Source: Sphingomicrobium nitratireducens
GTDB lineage: Bacteria; Pseudomonadota; Alphaproteobacteria; Sphingomonadales; Sphingomonadaceae
NCBI RefSeq assembly: GCF_026157035.1
Contig: NZ_JANJZA010000003.1
Span: forward strand, 1-64,000
Direction of reading: 5' to 3'
DNA: 64,000 nucleotides
Shown piece after piece: positions 8,176 to 16,874 of this stretch (position 1 is the first letter of the stretch; each line of letters opens with the position of its first letter). The position numbers and the translations under genes are program-made. Below the pieces are notes generated by a model, which saw only the letters and a list, made by a program, of their open reading frames with translations, ran no database searches and was not told where the DNA came from.

Positions 8176-9912
8176 ATGACCGAGCGTAACGATCCCGATT
8201 TCACCGACATCGCCGCCGCGATGGGCCGCGCGCAGCAGTTGTGGATGGAGGCCTGGGCGGACAGTTTCGCCGACCATGCCAAGTCTCCCGGAATGGGGCT
8301 CGCGGACGAGGCCGGAGACGCGGCGCGTCCGACCGGGCCGGGCGCGATGGACTGGATGCAGGCGGGCGCGGAAGCCTGGGCCAAGGGGCTCGACCAATGG
8401 CGCCACATGGTCACCGACTATGCCGAGGCGGGACTCAAGCCAGATCGCCGGTTCGCTGGCGAACAGTGGGAAGCGAACCCGGTCTTCTCCGCGCTCAAGC
8501 AGCAATATCTCGCCTTCTCCTCGAAAATGGCCGAGACGGTCGACGCGGTCGAAGGGCTCGACGAGGATGCCCGCGAGAAACTTCGCTTCTCGATGCGCGA
8601 GTTCCTCGATGCGATGAGCCCGGCCAATTTCCCGCTGACCAACCCGGAAGTGATCCAGCGCGCGGTGGAGACGGGGGGCGACAGCCTGTCGGAAGGCATG
8701 GCGCGGATGCTCGGCGACATGGCCAGGGGTCAGATCACGCAGAGCCCCGAGGGCGCGTTCGAGCTGGGCGTCAACCTCGCCACGACGCCGGGCAAGGTGA
8801 TCTTCGAGACGCCGATGTACCAGCTGATCCATTACGCGCCGACGACCGACAAGGTGCTCGAGACGCCGCTGGTCATCTTCCCGCCGTGGATCAACCGCTT
8901 CTACATTCTCGACCTGACGCCCGAAAAGAGCTTCGTGCGCTGGGCGGTCGAACAGGGCGTATCATTGTTCATGGTCAGCTGGAAATCGGCCGACGAGAGC
9001 ATCGCGGACGTCACTATGGACGATTATGTCGGCGCGCAGGAGGAGGCGATCGACGTGGTGCGCGACCTGCTCGGGGTCGAGACGGTCCACACGATCGGCT
9101 ACTGCGTCGCGGGCACCGTGCTGGCGATGACGCTCGCCTACCTTGCGGCGAAAGGCGACGCGGACAAGGTGGCGAGCGCGACCTTCTTCACCGCGCAGGT
9201 CGATTTTTCCGAGGCCGGCGACCTCAAGCTGTTCCTCGGCGACGAGACGATGACGACCTTGGAGCAGCTGACCGCGGAGACGGGCGTGCTCGACGGGCGC
9301 GTGCTGGCGGCGACCTTCAACGCGCTGCGCGGGCGCGACCTCATCTGGAATTACGTCGTCAACAATTACTGGATGGGCAAGGACCCGCGCCCGTTCGACC
9401 TGCTCCACTGGAACGGCGACGTTACCAACCTGCCGGGCGAATGGCACCGCGACTATCTGCAGCGGCTCTACCGCGACAATCTGATGGTCGAGCCGGGCGC
9501 GATCGAGATCATGGGGAGGCCGATAGATCTCACCTCGATCGAGACGCCGCTCTATATCCAAGCGGGCGAGCAGGACCATATCGCCCCTGCGCCCAGCGTG
9601 TGGAAGGTGATGGACCACGCCAGGGGGCCAAAGCGCTTTCTGCTGGCGGGCTCGGGCCATATCGCGGGCGTGGTCAACCCTCCGAGCGCGAACAAGTATC
9701 ACTTCAGCGTGCTCGAGACCGGCGAGGCGGCGAGCCTCGAGGAATTCCGCGACAAGGCGACCCGCCACGAGGGGAGCTGGTGGCCCGACTGGATCGACTG
9801 GATCAAGGGACTGGGCGGCAAGACGGTCGACGCCAAGGGCGCGCGCATTCCCGGTAAAGGCAAGCGCAAGGCGATCGAGGATGCACCGGGGCGCTACGTC
9901 AAGACGCGCTAG
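8176..9912 (+). CDS. phaC: class I poly(3-hydroxyalkanoate) synthase PhaC
   Basis: PhaC polymerises (R)-3-hydroxyacyl-CoA into storage polyester granules. The 578-residue length is normal for class I enzymes. The lipase-like box is GYCVAG with the nucleophile Cys310; the partners are Asp467 (in GEQDHIAP) and His495 (in GSGHIAGV). The N-terminal PhaC_N domain covers roughly residues 60-240, and the conserved PPWINRFYILDL and FMVSWK blocks are present. The gene is monocistronic here; a phasin gene lies 7 kb away, and no phaA/phaB appears in the window. Confidence 0.96.
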   Translation: MTERNDPDFTDIAAAMGRAQQLWMEAWADSFADHAKSPGMGLADEAGDAARPTGPGAMDWMQAGAEAWAKGLDQWRHMVTDYAEAGLKPDRRFAGEQWEANPVFSALKQQYLAFSSKMAETVDAVEGLDEDAREKLRFSMREFLDAMSPANFPLTNPEVIQRAVETGGDSLSEGMARMLGDMARGQITQSPEGAFELGVNLATTPGKVIFETPMYQLIHYAPTTDKVLETPLVIFPPWINRFYILDLTPEKSFVRWAVEQGVSLFMVSWKSADESIADVTMDDYVGAQEEAIDVVRDLLGVETVHTIGYCVAGTVLAMTLAYLAAKGDADKVASATFFTAQVDFSEAGDLKLFLGDETMTTLEQLTAETGVLDGRVLAATFNALRGRDLIWNYVVNNYWMGKDPRPFDLLHWNGDVTNLPGEWHRDYLQRLYRDNLMVEPGAIEIMGRPIDLTSIETPLYIQAGEQDHIAPAPSVWKVMDHARGPKRFLLAGSGHIAGVVNPPSANKYHFSVLETGEAASLEEFRDKATRHEGSWWPDWIDWIKGLGGKTVDAKGARIPGKGKRKAIEDAPGRYVKTR

Positions 9913-9918
9913 ACGCGC

Positions 9919-10506
9919 CTAGCAATTCTCGTATTTCCAGTTCCGCTTCTTGCCCTCCGCCAGCCATTCGACGGCTTGAGCGATCCGCTTCGCGCGGGTG
10001 GCGTCCTGCTTGGCCTCGTTGATCCAGTCGCAATATTCGCGCCGCGCCCCGGGCGGGAAACCGTCATACCCCGCCCTGGCCGCAGGGGCCGCGTCGAGGG
10101 CGGCGGCGAATTCGGGGTGGAGCTTTTCCGGCTTTGGTGTGGACTTCTTGCCGAGCGGCGGGGTCCGCGACAGCGCGAGGGCCGATGCGATGAGGCGGTC
10201 GAGCGCGGCATCGTCGGGAAGATCCTCGAGGCTGCCGATCTTGCCGAGCTGACCCATGCCGTCGGCCTCTCCCTTGTCGCCGAGCAGTTCCTTGGCGCGC
10301 CAGAAATTGACGGCGCAATGGGCCTTGAAGGCGGCCATGATGAACAGGATCTGCCCATTGGCGATAAACGCCGGGGCACCCCACTTGATCGCTTCTTCGG
10401 CCTCGGGAGCGGCATGATGGGCGCGCTCGCGAAGGCGGGTGAGAATGGCTGACGCGAAGGGCGCGGCCTTCGCGATATAGTCGTCGACCCTGGGGTCGCG
10501 GGTCAG
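9919..10506 (-). CDS. YdeI-like (DUF1801/OmdA) protein with apparent CTG start
   Basis: The sequence encodes a protein with an N-terminal DUF1801/YdhG-like domain (EAEEAIKWGAPAFIANGQIL, then FKAHCAVNFWRAKELL) and a C-terminal OmdA-type tail (PEFAAALDA...FPPGARREYCDWINEAKQDATRAKRIAQAVEWL). The first ATG (10338) would delete half of the first domain. The frame stays open upstream to a CTG at 10504-10506 that overlaps the TGA of the preceding gene (CTGA) and has a run of Gs about six bases ahead. No ATG, GTG or TTG is available in that interval, so CTG is the likely initiator, giving 195 residues. Homologues are linked to bacteriocin protection, but the function is uncertain. Confidence 0.72.
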   Translation of the reverse strand: MTRDPRVDDYIAKAAPFASAILTRLRERAHHAAPEAEEAIKWGAPAFIANGQILFIMAAFKAHCAVNFWRAKELLGDKGEADGMGQLGKIGSLEDLPDDAALDRLIASALALSRTPPLGKKSTPKPEKLHPEFAAALDAAPAARAGYDGFPPGARREYCDWINEAKQDATRAKRIAQAVEWLAEGKKRNWKYENC

Positions 10507-10724
10507 ATGATCCCCCCGCCCAGCAGCAGGCGGACGACCATCACCGCAATCACGAACAGGTTGAGGTTGCGACCCTTGTGTGAGCTTGACAGCTGGCCGA
10601 GGCCGGCGCCGATGACGGGCACGATCAGCCAGATCCAGTTGGTCCAGCCGAACAGCGGGATAAGTCCGACGACCGCGAGCACGAGGCCGAGAAGACCGAG
10701 CAGGATGGAGACGATGTTGAGCAT
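10503..10724 (-). CDS. small membrane protein, unknown
   Basis: This 73-residue protein is almost entirely hydrophobic: helix 1 at about residues 2-24 (MLNIVSILLGLLGLVLAVVG), helix 2 around 28-44 (WIWLIVPVIGAGLG), a short polar loop SSSHKGRN, and helix 3 to the end. It is immediately upstream of, and overlaps, the YdeI-like gene, suggesting a two-gene unit. No family recognised. Confidence 0.65.
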   Translation of the reverse strand: MLNIVSILLGLLGLVLAVVGLIPLFGWTNWIWLIVPVIGAGLGQLSSSHKGRNLNLFVIAVMVVRLLLGGGII

Positions 10725-10745
10725 GGCGACAGTCTGGCGCAGGCC

Positions 10746-11648
10746 CTACTGTTTTGCAAGGCTAAGACGCTTGGCGTGGGCGTTGCGCACGAGGCCCGCG
10801 ATGTAGAGCGCCATCGCCGTCCAGATCGCAGCGAAGGCGAACATGCGCACCGGGGTGAAGGCTTCGCCGAACAGGAATACTGCGAGGAAGAACTGGATCG
10901 TCGGCGCGATGAACTGGAGGATGCCGACGGTGGAATAAGGCAGACGCCGGGCTCCCGCGGTGAACATCAGGAGCGGGATCGCGGTGACGGCGCCCGAGAT
11001 GACCAGCAGGAAACCGTGCCACGGGGTCGGTCCGAACAGCGGGTCGCCCATGTCGCGCAGCCACCCCAGCCACAGGATGGTCAGCGGCATCAGCATCAGC
11101 GTCTCGAGGAACAGGCCCGCGACCGCGCCGACCGCCACCTTCTTTCGCCAGTAGCCGTAAAAGGCGAAGCTCGCCGCGAGAGTCAGCGTGATCCACAGGT
11201 CTGCGAGCGCACCCGCCGCGAGTGCCGCGACACCCAGCGCGGCGATGGCAAGCGCCGACCATTGGAGGCGGCCGAGATGTTCGCCGAGGAGGAAGCGACC
11301 GATCATCACGTTGAGCAGCGGATTGAGGTAGTAGCCGAGGCTGGTGGCCAGCACGTGGCCGTCGTTGACCCCGACGATATAGACCGTCCAGTTGATCGAG
11401 ATGAGGATCGCGGTGCCCAGAAGGGTGGTCATCACCCGCCGGTCCGCGAGCGCGGCGCGTACTTCGCCCCAGCGGTGCCGCGCGGCGATCATCACGGCCA
11501 GAGTCGGCACGGCATACAGCACGCGGTGCGCCACCACGTCGAAATTGTCGACCGGCAGCAACGCCTTGAAGTAGATCGGAATGACCCCCCAAAGCCCGAA
11601 GGCTGCAAGCGCCAGCATATAGCCGTTTCTCTCGGGGTGGCGTTCCAT
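10746..11648 (-). CDS. rarD: RarD, EamA-family transporter
   Basis: This is a ten-helix DMT-superfamily permease of about 300 residues. The N-terminal signature GLWGVIPIYFKAL, the HRVLYAVP element, INWTVYIVGVNDGHVLATSLGYYLNPL and the second-half GILQFIAPTIQFFLAVF are characteristic of RarD proteins. The transported substrate is not known; the name comes from chloramphenicol sensitivity in Pseudomonas. I placed the start at MERHPERNGYML; an ATG eight codons upstream (11672) is equally possible. It is divergent from the DUF4893 lipoprotein gene. Confidence 0.9.
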   Translation of the reverse strand: MERHPERNGYMLALAAFGLWGVIPIYFKALLPVDNFDVVAHRVLYAVPTLAVMIAARHRWGEVRAALADRRVMTTLLGTAILISINWTVYIVGVNDGHVLATSLGYYLNPLLNVMIGRFLLGEHLGRLQWSALAIAALGVAALAAGALADLWITLTLAASFAFYGYWRKKVAVGAVAGLFLETLMLMPLTILWLGWLRDMGDPLFGPTPWHGFLLVISGAVTAIPLLMFTAGARRLPYSTVGILQFIAPTIQFFLAVFLFGEAFTPVRMFAFAAIWTAMALYIAGLVRNAHAKRLSLAKQ

Positions 11649-11755
11649 CGCCCGGCTGCTGCTGTCCCGCATCGGGATTGTCAATCGGCGATATTGAACA
11701 GCGTGCGACGGTTTGACGTTGATACCGCATGACCATCGCGCTTAGCATCGGGGGG

Positions 11756-12415
11756 ATGCGGGTGGATTCTCCCTTACTTGCCCTTGTGGCCTGCGGGCTG
11801 CTGTCGGCCTGTACGACGGCCGAGCCCGTCGTGCCGCCGGCACCTGCTGCGGTGATGGTCGAGGAAGCCGATCCCGAGGGGTGGGAAAGCATCGTCTCGG
11901 CAGCGGACAACGAGCGGCTCGGTCGACTGGAAGAAGCCTGGACGCAGGGTTTCGATGAAACCCTGAAGTTCAAGTCCGCCATCGAGAACGAGGGCGAGTT
12001 GCTCGATCCCGACGCCGGACTCGCGCGCGCCGCGCCGACGCCGGGCAGTTATCGCTGCCGCCTGGTCAAGCTCGGCAAGGCCAAGAAGAGCGATCCGGCG
12101 TTCATCGCCTACCAGCCCTTCTTCTGCTACATCGACCTCGACGGCGAACGTTTCACCATCGTCAAGCAGACCGGCACGCAGCGCCCCGCCGGGCGACTGT
12201 GGGAGGAAAGCGACAGCCGCTTCATCTATCTCGGCAGCCTCTCGCTCGGGAACGAGAACGCGCCCTTGGCCTATGGCGAGGATCCCGAACGCGACATGGC
12301 GGGCGTCTTCGAACGCGTCGGGCCGTTTCGCTGGCGGCTGGTGATTCCGTTCCCGCGCAACGGCGGCACGCTCGACGTCTTCGAACTGACCCCGACCGCC
12401 GACCAACCCGAATGA
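11756..12415 (+). CDS. DUF4893 lipoprotein
   Basis: This 219-residue protein begins MRVDSPLLALVACGLLSACTTA: a lipoprotein signal with lipobox LSAC, so Cys19 would be lipidated and the protein anchored in the envelope. The remainder matches DUF4893: GWESIVSAADNERLGRLEEAW near residue 42, SYRCRLVKLG and FFCYIDLDGERF (two cysteines that could pair), GTQRPAGRLWEESDSRFIYLG and a C-terminal FRWRLVIPFPRNG. The start is set by a six-G ribosome-binding site directly ahead of the ATG. Its stop overlaps the next start (ATGA). Function unknown. Confidence 0.8.
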   Translation: MRVDSPLLALVACGLLSACTTAEPVVPPAPAAVMVEEADPEGWESIVSAADNERLGRLEEAWTQGFDETLKFKSAIENEGELLDPDAGLARAAPTPGSYRCRLVKLGKAKKSDPAFIAYQPFFCYIDLDGERFTIVKQTGTQRPAGRLWEESDSRFIYLGSLSLGNENAPLAYGEDPERDMAGVFERVGPFRWRLVIPFPRNGGTLDVFELTPTADQPE

Positions 12416-12777
12416 GCCTTCACGACGCCGATGAGGTGCGCAGCCACCTCGTGGCGGCGGCGCAGGCGGGCCATGCGCTGACCTATTCCGAATTGCTGGG
12501 TCATCTCGGCTACGCCTTTTCGCGGCCCAAGATGCGCGCCTTGTGCAAGACGCTTGCCGACGTCGACGCCGACGCGCGCGGGCGCGGAGAGCCGGAGCTG
12601 GCCGTGCTCGTCGTGCGGGCGTCGGACGGATTGCCCGGCCAGGGCTGGTGGATCGGGCTCGACATGGGCGAGTATCGCGGGCCCTGGGAGGGACCCGAGG
12701 CAGCGCGCTACATCGCCAGGTGCCAGCAACGCGCCTTCGATCATTGGTCGGTGGCGGCGGACGAGGAAACGGGCTAG
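12412..12777 (+). CDS. conserved protein of unknown function
   Basis: This 121-residue soluble protein is coupled to the preceding lipoprotein by an ATGA overlap. It has an N-terminal helical part (HALTYSELLGHLGYAFSRPKMRALCKTLADVDADA) and a C-terminal part with ELAVLVVRASDGLPGQGWWIG. The TYSELLG element followed by LPGQGWW superficially recalls the DNA-binding part of alkyltransferase-like proteins, but the PCHR-type active site is missing, so I make no assignment. It appears conserved in sphingomonads by general impression only. Confidence 0.6.
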   Translation: MSLHDADEVRSHLVAAAQAGHALTYSELLGHLGYAFSRPKMRALCKTLADVDADARGRGEPELAVLVVRASDGLPGQGWWIGLDMGEYRGPWEGPEAARYIARCQQRAFDHWSVAADEETG

Positions 12778-12787
12778 GGGGCCAGCC

Positions 12788-13972
12788 ATGGCCCAAAGCG
12801 AAGACAAGGTCCGCAGCTTCACCGTCTCGATGGACGATGACGGCATTCGCGTCGACCGCTGGTTCAAGCGGCACCTGCCGGAGATCAGTTTCAACGCCGT
12901 GTCGCGCTGGGCGCGGACCGGCCAGCTGCGCGTCGACGGTAGCCGAGTGCAGCCCGGCGACCGGCTCGAGGCAGGACAGGAACTGCGCGTGCCGCCGATG
13001 GAAAGCGCGGTAGCACCGACCAAGTCGGTCCGCCCCGAAGAGCAACTCACCGACGAGGAAATCGAAAGCGTGCGCGACATGGTCGTAGCCAAGACGCCCG
13101 AGGCCTTCGTGCTCAACAAGCCGCCCGGCCTCGCGACACAGGGCGGGACCAAGACGACGCAGCATCTAGACCGGCTGCTGCCGGGCCTCGTCGAGGGCGC
13201 GGAGGGGCGGCCCAAGCTCGTCCACCGGCTCGACAAGGATACCAGCGGGGTGCTGCTCGTCGCGCGTTCGGCCGGCGCGGCGGCGCATTTCTCGAAGGCG
13301 TTCTCGGGGCGCACCGCGCGGAAAGTCTACTGGGCGATCGTCGCGGGCGTGCCCGAAGTCGCCGAAGGGATGATCGACCTGCCCCTCGCCAAGCAGCCGG
13401 GCACGGGCGGCGAGAAGATGCATGTCGACATGGAAGAGGGATTGCCGGCGCGTACCCGCATCCGCGTGATCGACCGTGCCGGCACGCGCGCGGCCTGGGT
13501 CGAATTGCAGCCGCTGACCGGGCGCACCCACCAGCTTCGCGCGCACATGGCGGCGGTCGGGCACCCGATCATCGGCGATGCCAAATATGGCGGGCCCGAG
13601 GCCTTCCTGACCGGCGGGATCAGCCGCAAGATGCATCTTCACGCGCGGCGGCTGCGCGTCGATGCGCCGGGCGGCAAGGTGATCGATCGCAAGGCGGACC
13701 TGCCGACCCACTTTGCCGAGAGCCTTGCGATGCTGGGCTTCGAAGAGATGGACGGCGACGCGTTGCCGCTGTCGAACCCCGATCCGGCCAAGAGCCCCGA
13801 GGCCAAGGCCAAGCGCAAGGCTGCCTACGCCAAGAATTATCGCAAGGCGCGCAAGGGCGAACGGCGCGCTCGCGGCGCGGACAATGCCGGCGGCAAGCCC
13901 ACGCGTCCGGGCAAGCCCGGCAAGCGGCCGACCAAGCCCGGGCGTGACGGTCCGCGCAAAGGGCGTCGCTAA
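12788..13972 (+). CDS. RluC/RluD-family 23S rRNA pseudouridine synthase
   Basis: This 394-residue enzyme isomerises uridine to pseudouridine in large-subunit rRNA. An S4 RNA-binding domain covers about residues 18-75 (IRVDRWFKRHLPEISFNAVSRW), followed by the catalytic domain with the hallmark HRLDKDTSGVLLVA, where Asp149 is the nucleophile, and LQPLTGRTHQLRAHMAAVGHPIIGD. The tail from about residue 335 is a Lys/Arg/Pro/Gly-rich extension, probably disordered and RNA-binding. RluC and RluD cannot be told apart by eye. Its TAA overlaps the next start (TAATG). Confidence 0.9.
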   Translation: MAQSEDKVRSFTVSMDDDGIRVDRWFKRHLPEISFNAVSRWARTGQLRVDGSRVQPGDRLEAGQELRVPPMESAVAPTKSVRPEEQLTDEEIESVRDMVVAKTPEAFVLNKPPGLATQGGTKTTQHLDRLLPGLVEGAEGRPKLVHRLDKDTSGVLLVARSAGAAAHFSKAFSGRTARKVYWAIVAGVPEVAEGMIDLPLAKQPGTGGEKMHVDMEEGLPARTRIRVIDRAGTRAAWVELQPLTGRTHQLRAHMAAVGHPIIGDAKYGGPEAFLTGGISRKMHLHARRLRVDAPGGKVIDRKADLPTHFAESLAMLGFEEMDGDALPLSNPDPAKSPEAKAKRKAAYAKNYRKARKGERRARGADNAGGKPTRPGKPGKRPTKPGRDGPRKGRR

Positions 13973-14559
13973 TGCACCCCAACCCCGCATTCGCTTGGCG
14001 GGATCGCGACGAGATGATGGGCTTTGTTGGCGAGCAAGCGTTCGCGACCCTCGTCGTCGAGGGTGCAGGGATCGCTTACGCACCGCTTCAGGTGGAGGGC
14101 GAGACGATCCGATTTCACCTCGCGCGGCGCAATCCCCTCGTCGAGCGGCTCGAGAGCGCGCATGTCACCGCCAGCGTGATGGGTCCGCACGCCTATCACA
14201 GCGCGCAGTGGTACGAGAGCGAGCAGGTGCCGACTTGGCTCTACGCGGTGGTCGAAGTGGCAGGGATCGCGCGCCGGCTGGACGAGGCAGCGCTCGCGCA
14301 GCAGGTGCTCGCGCTCTCCGACCGGATGGAGCGCACTTACATGCCCGAAGATCCGTGGACGCATGACAAGATGAAGCCCGGCGCCTTCGAGGCGATGCTC
14401 AAGGCGATCGTTGGCTTCGAATTCCCCGCCGAGACGGTGCGCGGCGTGCGCAAGTTCAACCAGCACAAAGACGCCGCGGACATCGCCGCGTCGATCGCCG
14501 CGCAGCAATCGGCGGGCCGCGACGATATCGCGACATGGATCGGGGCGCTCGCGCCGTGA
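13972..14559 (+). CDS. PaiB-like FMN-binding protein
   Basis: This 195-residue protein belongs to the PaiB family, split-barrel flavin-binding proteins often named FMN-binding negative transcriptional regulators. Family features are MHPNPAFAW at the N-terminus, PFATLV-like FATLVVEG, FHLARRNPLVERL, VMGPHAYHSAQWYESEQVPTWLYAVVEVAG and the C-terminal KAIVGFEF. No helix-turn-helix is visible, so a direct DNA-binding role is doubtful. It is coupled at both ends: TAATG with the pseudouridine synthase and GTGA with the HAD gene. Confidence 0.8.
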   Translation: MHPNPAFAWRDRDEMMGFVGEQAFATLVVEGAGIAYAPLQVEGETIRFHLARRNPLVERLESAHVTASVMGPHAYHSAQWYESEQVPTWLYAVVEVAGIARRLDEAALAQQVLALSDRMERTYMPEDPWTHDKMKPGAFEAMLKAIVGFEFPAETVRGVRKFNQHKDAADIAASIAAQQSAGRDDIATWIGALAP

Positions 14560-15212
14560 TCAAGCTCGCCATCTTCGACTGCGACGGCACGCTGGTCGAC
14601 AGCGGCGCGACCATCCATCGTGCACTCGACACCGCGCTCACGGCGCACGGTCTTACCTGTCCGCCGCCCGAGATCGCCAAGCGGGTGATCGGGCTCAGCC
14701 TCGTCGAGGCGATGGAGCAGCTGGTGCCCGAGGGCGACCATCACCTCTTGGCCGAGACCTACAAGGAAGCCTTCTTCGCGATGCGCGGGGCGGGCGAGGT
14801 CGAGGAGCCGCTCTACGACGGCATTCTCGACCTGCTCGGCGCGCTCGAGGCGGGCGGCTGGCTGTTGGGCGTGGCGACGGGCAAGAGCGATCGCGGGCTC
14901 CGGCACGTGCTCGACTATCACGGGCTCGAGAAGATGTTCGTGACGCTCCATACCGCCGACCGCCACCCGTCCAAGCCCGATCCCTCGATGGCGCTCGCGG
15001 CGATGGCCGACGTCGGGGCCGAGCCCGAACACACGGTGCTGATCGGCGATACGGCCTACGACATGGCGATGGCGCGCGGCGCCAACATGGGCGCGATCGG
15101 CGCCGGCTGGGGCTATCACGACCATCACGAACTCGAACAGGCCGGTGCCCATCATGTCGCGGATCATGCGCGCGAAGTGATGGACGCGGCGCAACGCTGG
15201 ATTGCCCGATGA
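14556..15212 (+). CDS. HAD-IA hydrolase, phosphoglycolate-phosphatase-like
   Basis: This 218-residue HAD phosphatase starts at a GTG overlapping the preceding stop. Motif I is FDCDGTL with nucleophile Asp8 and acid/base Asp10; motif II is the GVATGKS segment; motif III Lys lies in KPDPSMAL; motif IV is VLIGDTAYDMAMA. An alpha-helical cap of the Gph/PpaX type separates motifs I and II. The probable substrates are small phosphorylated metabolites such as phosphoglycolate, but specificity cannot be read. Confidence 0.85.
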   Translation: MIKLAIFDCDGTLVDSGATIHRALDTALTAHGLTCPPPEIAKRVIGLSLVEAMEQLVPEGDHHLLAETYKEAFFAMRGAGEVEEPLYDGILDLLGALEAGGWLLGVATGKSDRGLRHVLDYHGLEKMFVTLHTADRHPSKPDPSMALAAMADVGAEPEHTVLIGDTAYDMAMARGANMGAIGAGWGYHDHHELEQAGAHHVADHAREVMDAAQRWIAR

Positions 15213-15436
15213 GAGACGAGGACTTGTGGAAGAAGCGCTACGGCGTGATGCAGCTGACGCGGATCGGCGGGCTGATCATCGCACTGGTCGGCCTTTTGGT
15301 CGCCAAGGGCGGGGTGGTCACCGACAATGCCTATCCGATGACGGGCGCGTTCCTGGTCGTCGTCGGGATCTTCGATGCCCTGCTCAGCCCGCGCATCCTC
15401 AAGCGCATCTTCGACGAACAGGATCGCGGGTTGTGA
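15209..15436 (+). CDS. small two-helix membrane protein, unknown
   Basis: This 75-residue protein begins at an ATG overlapping the HAD stop (ATGA). It has a polar N-terminus (MRDEDLWKKRYGVMQLTR), two membrane helices (GGLIIALVGLLVAKG and MTGAFLVVVGIFDALLS) and a charged C-terminus. It ends at the GTGA that starts the ATP12 gene, so it is sandwiched in a translationally coupled chain. Unknown function. Confidence 0.65.
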   Translation: MRDEDLWKKRYGVMQLTRIGGLIIALVGLLVAKGGVVTDNAYPMTGAFLVVVGIFDALLSPRILKRIFDEQDRGL

Positions 15437-16122
15437 AGCGGTTCTGGAAGGACGCGAAGGCCGGCAAGGTAGACGGCGGCTGGTCCGTGCTGCTCGACGG
15501 GCGCGCAATCAAGACGGTCGAGCGGGCCGACCTCGTGGTGCCGAGCGAGACGCTGGCCGAGGCGGTGGCGCAAGAGTGGAACGCGGTCGAAGAAAGGATC
15601 GACCCCAGGGCGATGCCGATGACCGGGATGGCCAATGCCGCGCTCGACCGGATCGCGCCTGCCCGCGAGGAGTTCGCAGCGGGGCTGGCGAAATATGCCG
15701 AAAGCGAATTGTGCTGCTACCGCGCCGACGGGCCCGAGAGCCTCGGCGCGATGCAGTCCGAGGCTTGGGACCCGCTGCTCGAATGGGCAGCAGGGCGCTA
15801 CGGGGTAAGATTCGAGACGACGGCGGGCGTGATGCATGTCGCGCAGCCTGGCGAGACGCTCGACAAGTTGCGCGCAGCTCTCGCGAACGAGGACGCCTTC
15901 ACGCTCGCGGGCCTGTCGCCGCTGGTGACGATCGGCGGGTCGCTGGTGGCGGCGCTGGCGGTGCGCGAGGGCGCGGTGAGCGCCGAAGAGGCGTGGGACG
16001 CGGTCGAAGTCGATGCGCGGCACCAGGCGGAACGCTGGGGCGCGGATGCCGAGGCCGAGGCGCGCGACGAAGGGCGCAAGCGCGACTTCCTCGCCGCGGC
16101 ACGCTTCCTCGACCTGCTCTAG
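15433..16122 (+). CDS. ATP12-family F1-ATPase assembly chaperone
   Basis: This 229-residue protein is the alphaproteobacterial ATP12 homologue, a chaperone that in mitochondria binds the F1 alpha subunit during ATP synthase assembly. Recognisable blocks are KRFWKDAKA at the start, WSVLLDGRAIKT, VAQEWNAVEERIDPRAMPMTGMANAALDRI, ESELCCYRADGPESL and the C-terminal RFLDLL. It starts with GTG in a GTGA overlap. Its TAG stop shares the CTAG tetranucleotide with the convergent gmk stop. Confidence 0.9.
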   Translation: MKRFWKDAKAGKVDGGWSVLLDGRAIKTVERADLVVPSETLAEAVAQEWNAVEERIDPRAMPMTGMANAALDRIAPAREEFAAGLAKYAESELCCYRADGPESLGAMQSEAWDPLLEWAAGRYGVRFETTAGVMHVAQPGETLDKLRAALANEDAFTLAGLSPLVTIGGSLVAALAVREGAVSAEEAWDAVEVDARHQAERWGADAEAEARDEGRKRDFLAAARFLDLL

Positions 16123-16763
16123 TTGTTGGGGCGCTCGACCAGGTTCCGGGTGAAATCGGTGAGGTAGGGGCGGCGGTTGCGGCGCATCCGCTCGGCGGTG
16201 ATGATCGACTGGACCTCGGCGAGACAGTCCTCGACGCTCTCGTTGATCAGCACATAGTCATATTCGCCCCAGTGGCCGATCTCGCCCGCCGCGCGGCGCA
16301 TGCGGCCCTGGATGACGTCCTCGCTGTCGGTCTGGCGGTCGCGCAGGCGGCGATGCAACTCTTCCATCGAGGGCGGCAGGATGAAGATCGACACGAGGTC
16401 GTTGCCGAACGCGCTCCTGAGTTGCTGCGTGCCCTGCCAGTCGATGTCGAACAGGATGTCGCGGCCCGCCTTGAGCGCGTCCTTGATCGGATCCTTGGGG
16501 CTGCCGTAGCGATGGTCGAACACGTAGGCCCACTCGGCCAGTTCGCCCTCGTCGACCAGCCGCTCGAACTCGGCGTCGGTGACGAAGTGATAGTCGCGCC
16601 CGTCGGCTTCGCCCGGGCGCGGGGGCCGCGTCGTCGCGCTGACCGACATGGTGATGGTCGGGTCGGCGGCCATCAGTCGCCGCGAAATGGTGGTCTTGCC
16701 CGCGCCCGATGGCGAGGACAGCACGATCAAGAGGCCGCGGCGGCTGGTTTTCGAAGGCTCCAT
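16119..16763 (-). CDS. gmk: guanylate kinase Gmk
   Basis: Gmk phosphorylates GMP to GDP with ATP. The 214-residue product has the P-loop SPSGAGKTT near residues 17-25, the GMP-binding SVSATTRPPRPGE and GRDYHFV segments, GELAEWAYVFDHRYG, and the lid region RMRRAAGEIGHW. Longer in-frame readings to 17606 are antisense to the phasin gene and are rejected. The stop TAG (16119-16121) overlaps the ATP12 stop. Confidence 0.95.
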   Translation of the reverse strand: MEPSKTSRRGLLIVLSSPSGAGKTTISRRLMAADPTITMSVSATTRPPRPGEADGRDYHFVTDAEFERLVDEGELAEWAYVFDHRYGSPKDPIKDALKAGRDILFDIDWQGTQQLRSAFGNDLVSIFILPPSMEELHRRLRDRQTDSEDVIQGRMRRAAGEIGHWGEYDYVLINESVEDCLAEVQSIITAERMRRNRRPYLTDFTRNLVERPNN

Positions 16764-16845
16764 GACGGGGCCATGCAAACCGGGGGCGTTCCCGTCAAGG
16801 CGTTTGGCCCATCGGACGAGCCGTTTGTGCGGCGCAACATTCCTC

Positions 16846-16874
16846 TTGAAAGGTTTTGCTGCAATTGCTATGTT
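16846..16874 (+). promoter_or_regulatory. promoter of the phasin gene with internal palindrome
   Basis: TTGAAA (16846-16851) and TATGTT (16869-16874) are separated by 17 bp, a good housekeeping-type match, 32 bp ahead of the phasin ATG. The spacer contains the 8-bp palindrome GCAATTGC (16861-16868) and a second TTGCAA lies at 16873-16878. TGC/GCA-rich elements here could bind the PHA-responsive repressor PhaR; that part is inference. Confidence 0.6.

Noticed and set aside
13166-14083. 305-codon minus-strand frame opposite the pseudouridine synthase
   Set aside because: It overlaps two well-supported genes and contains only shadow-type sequence.
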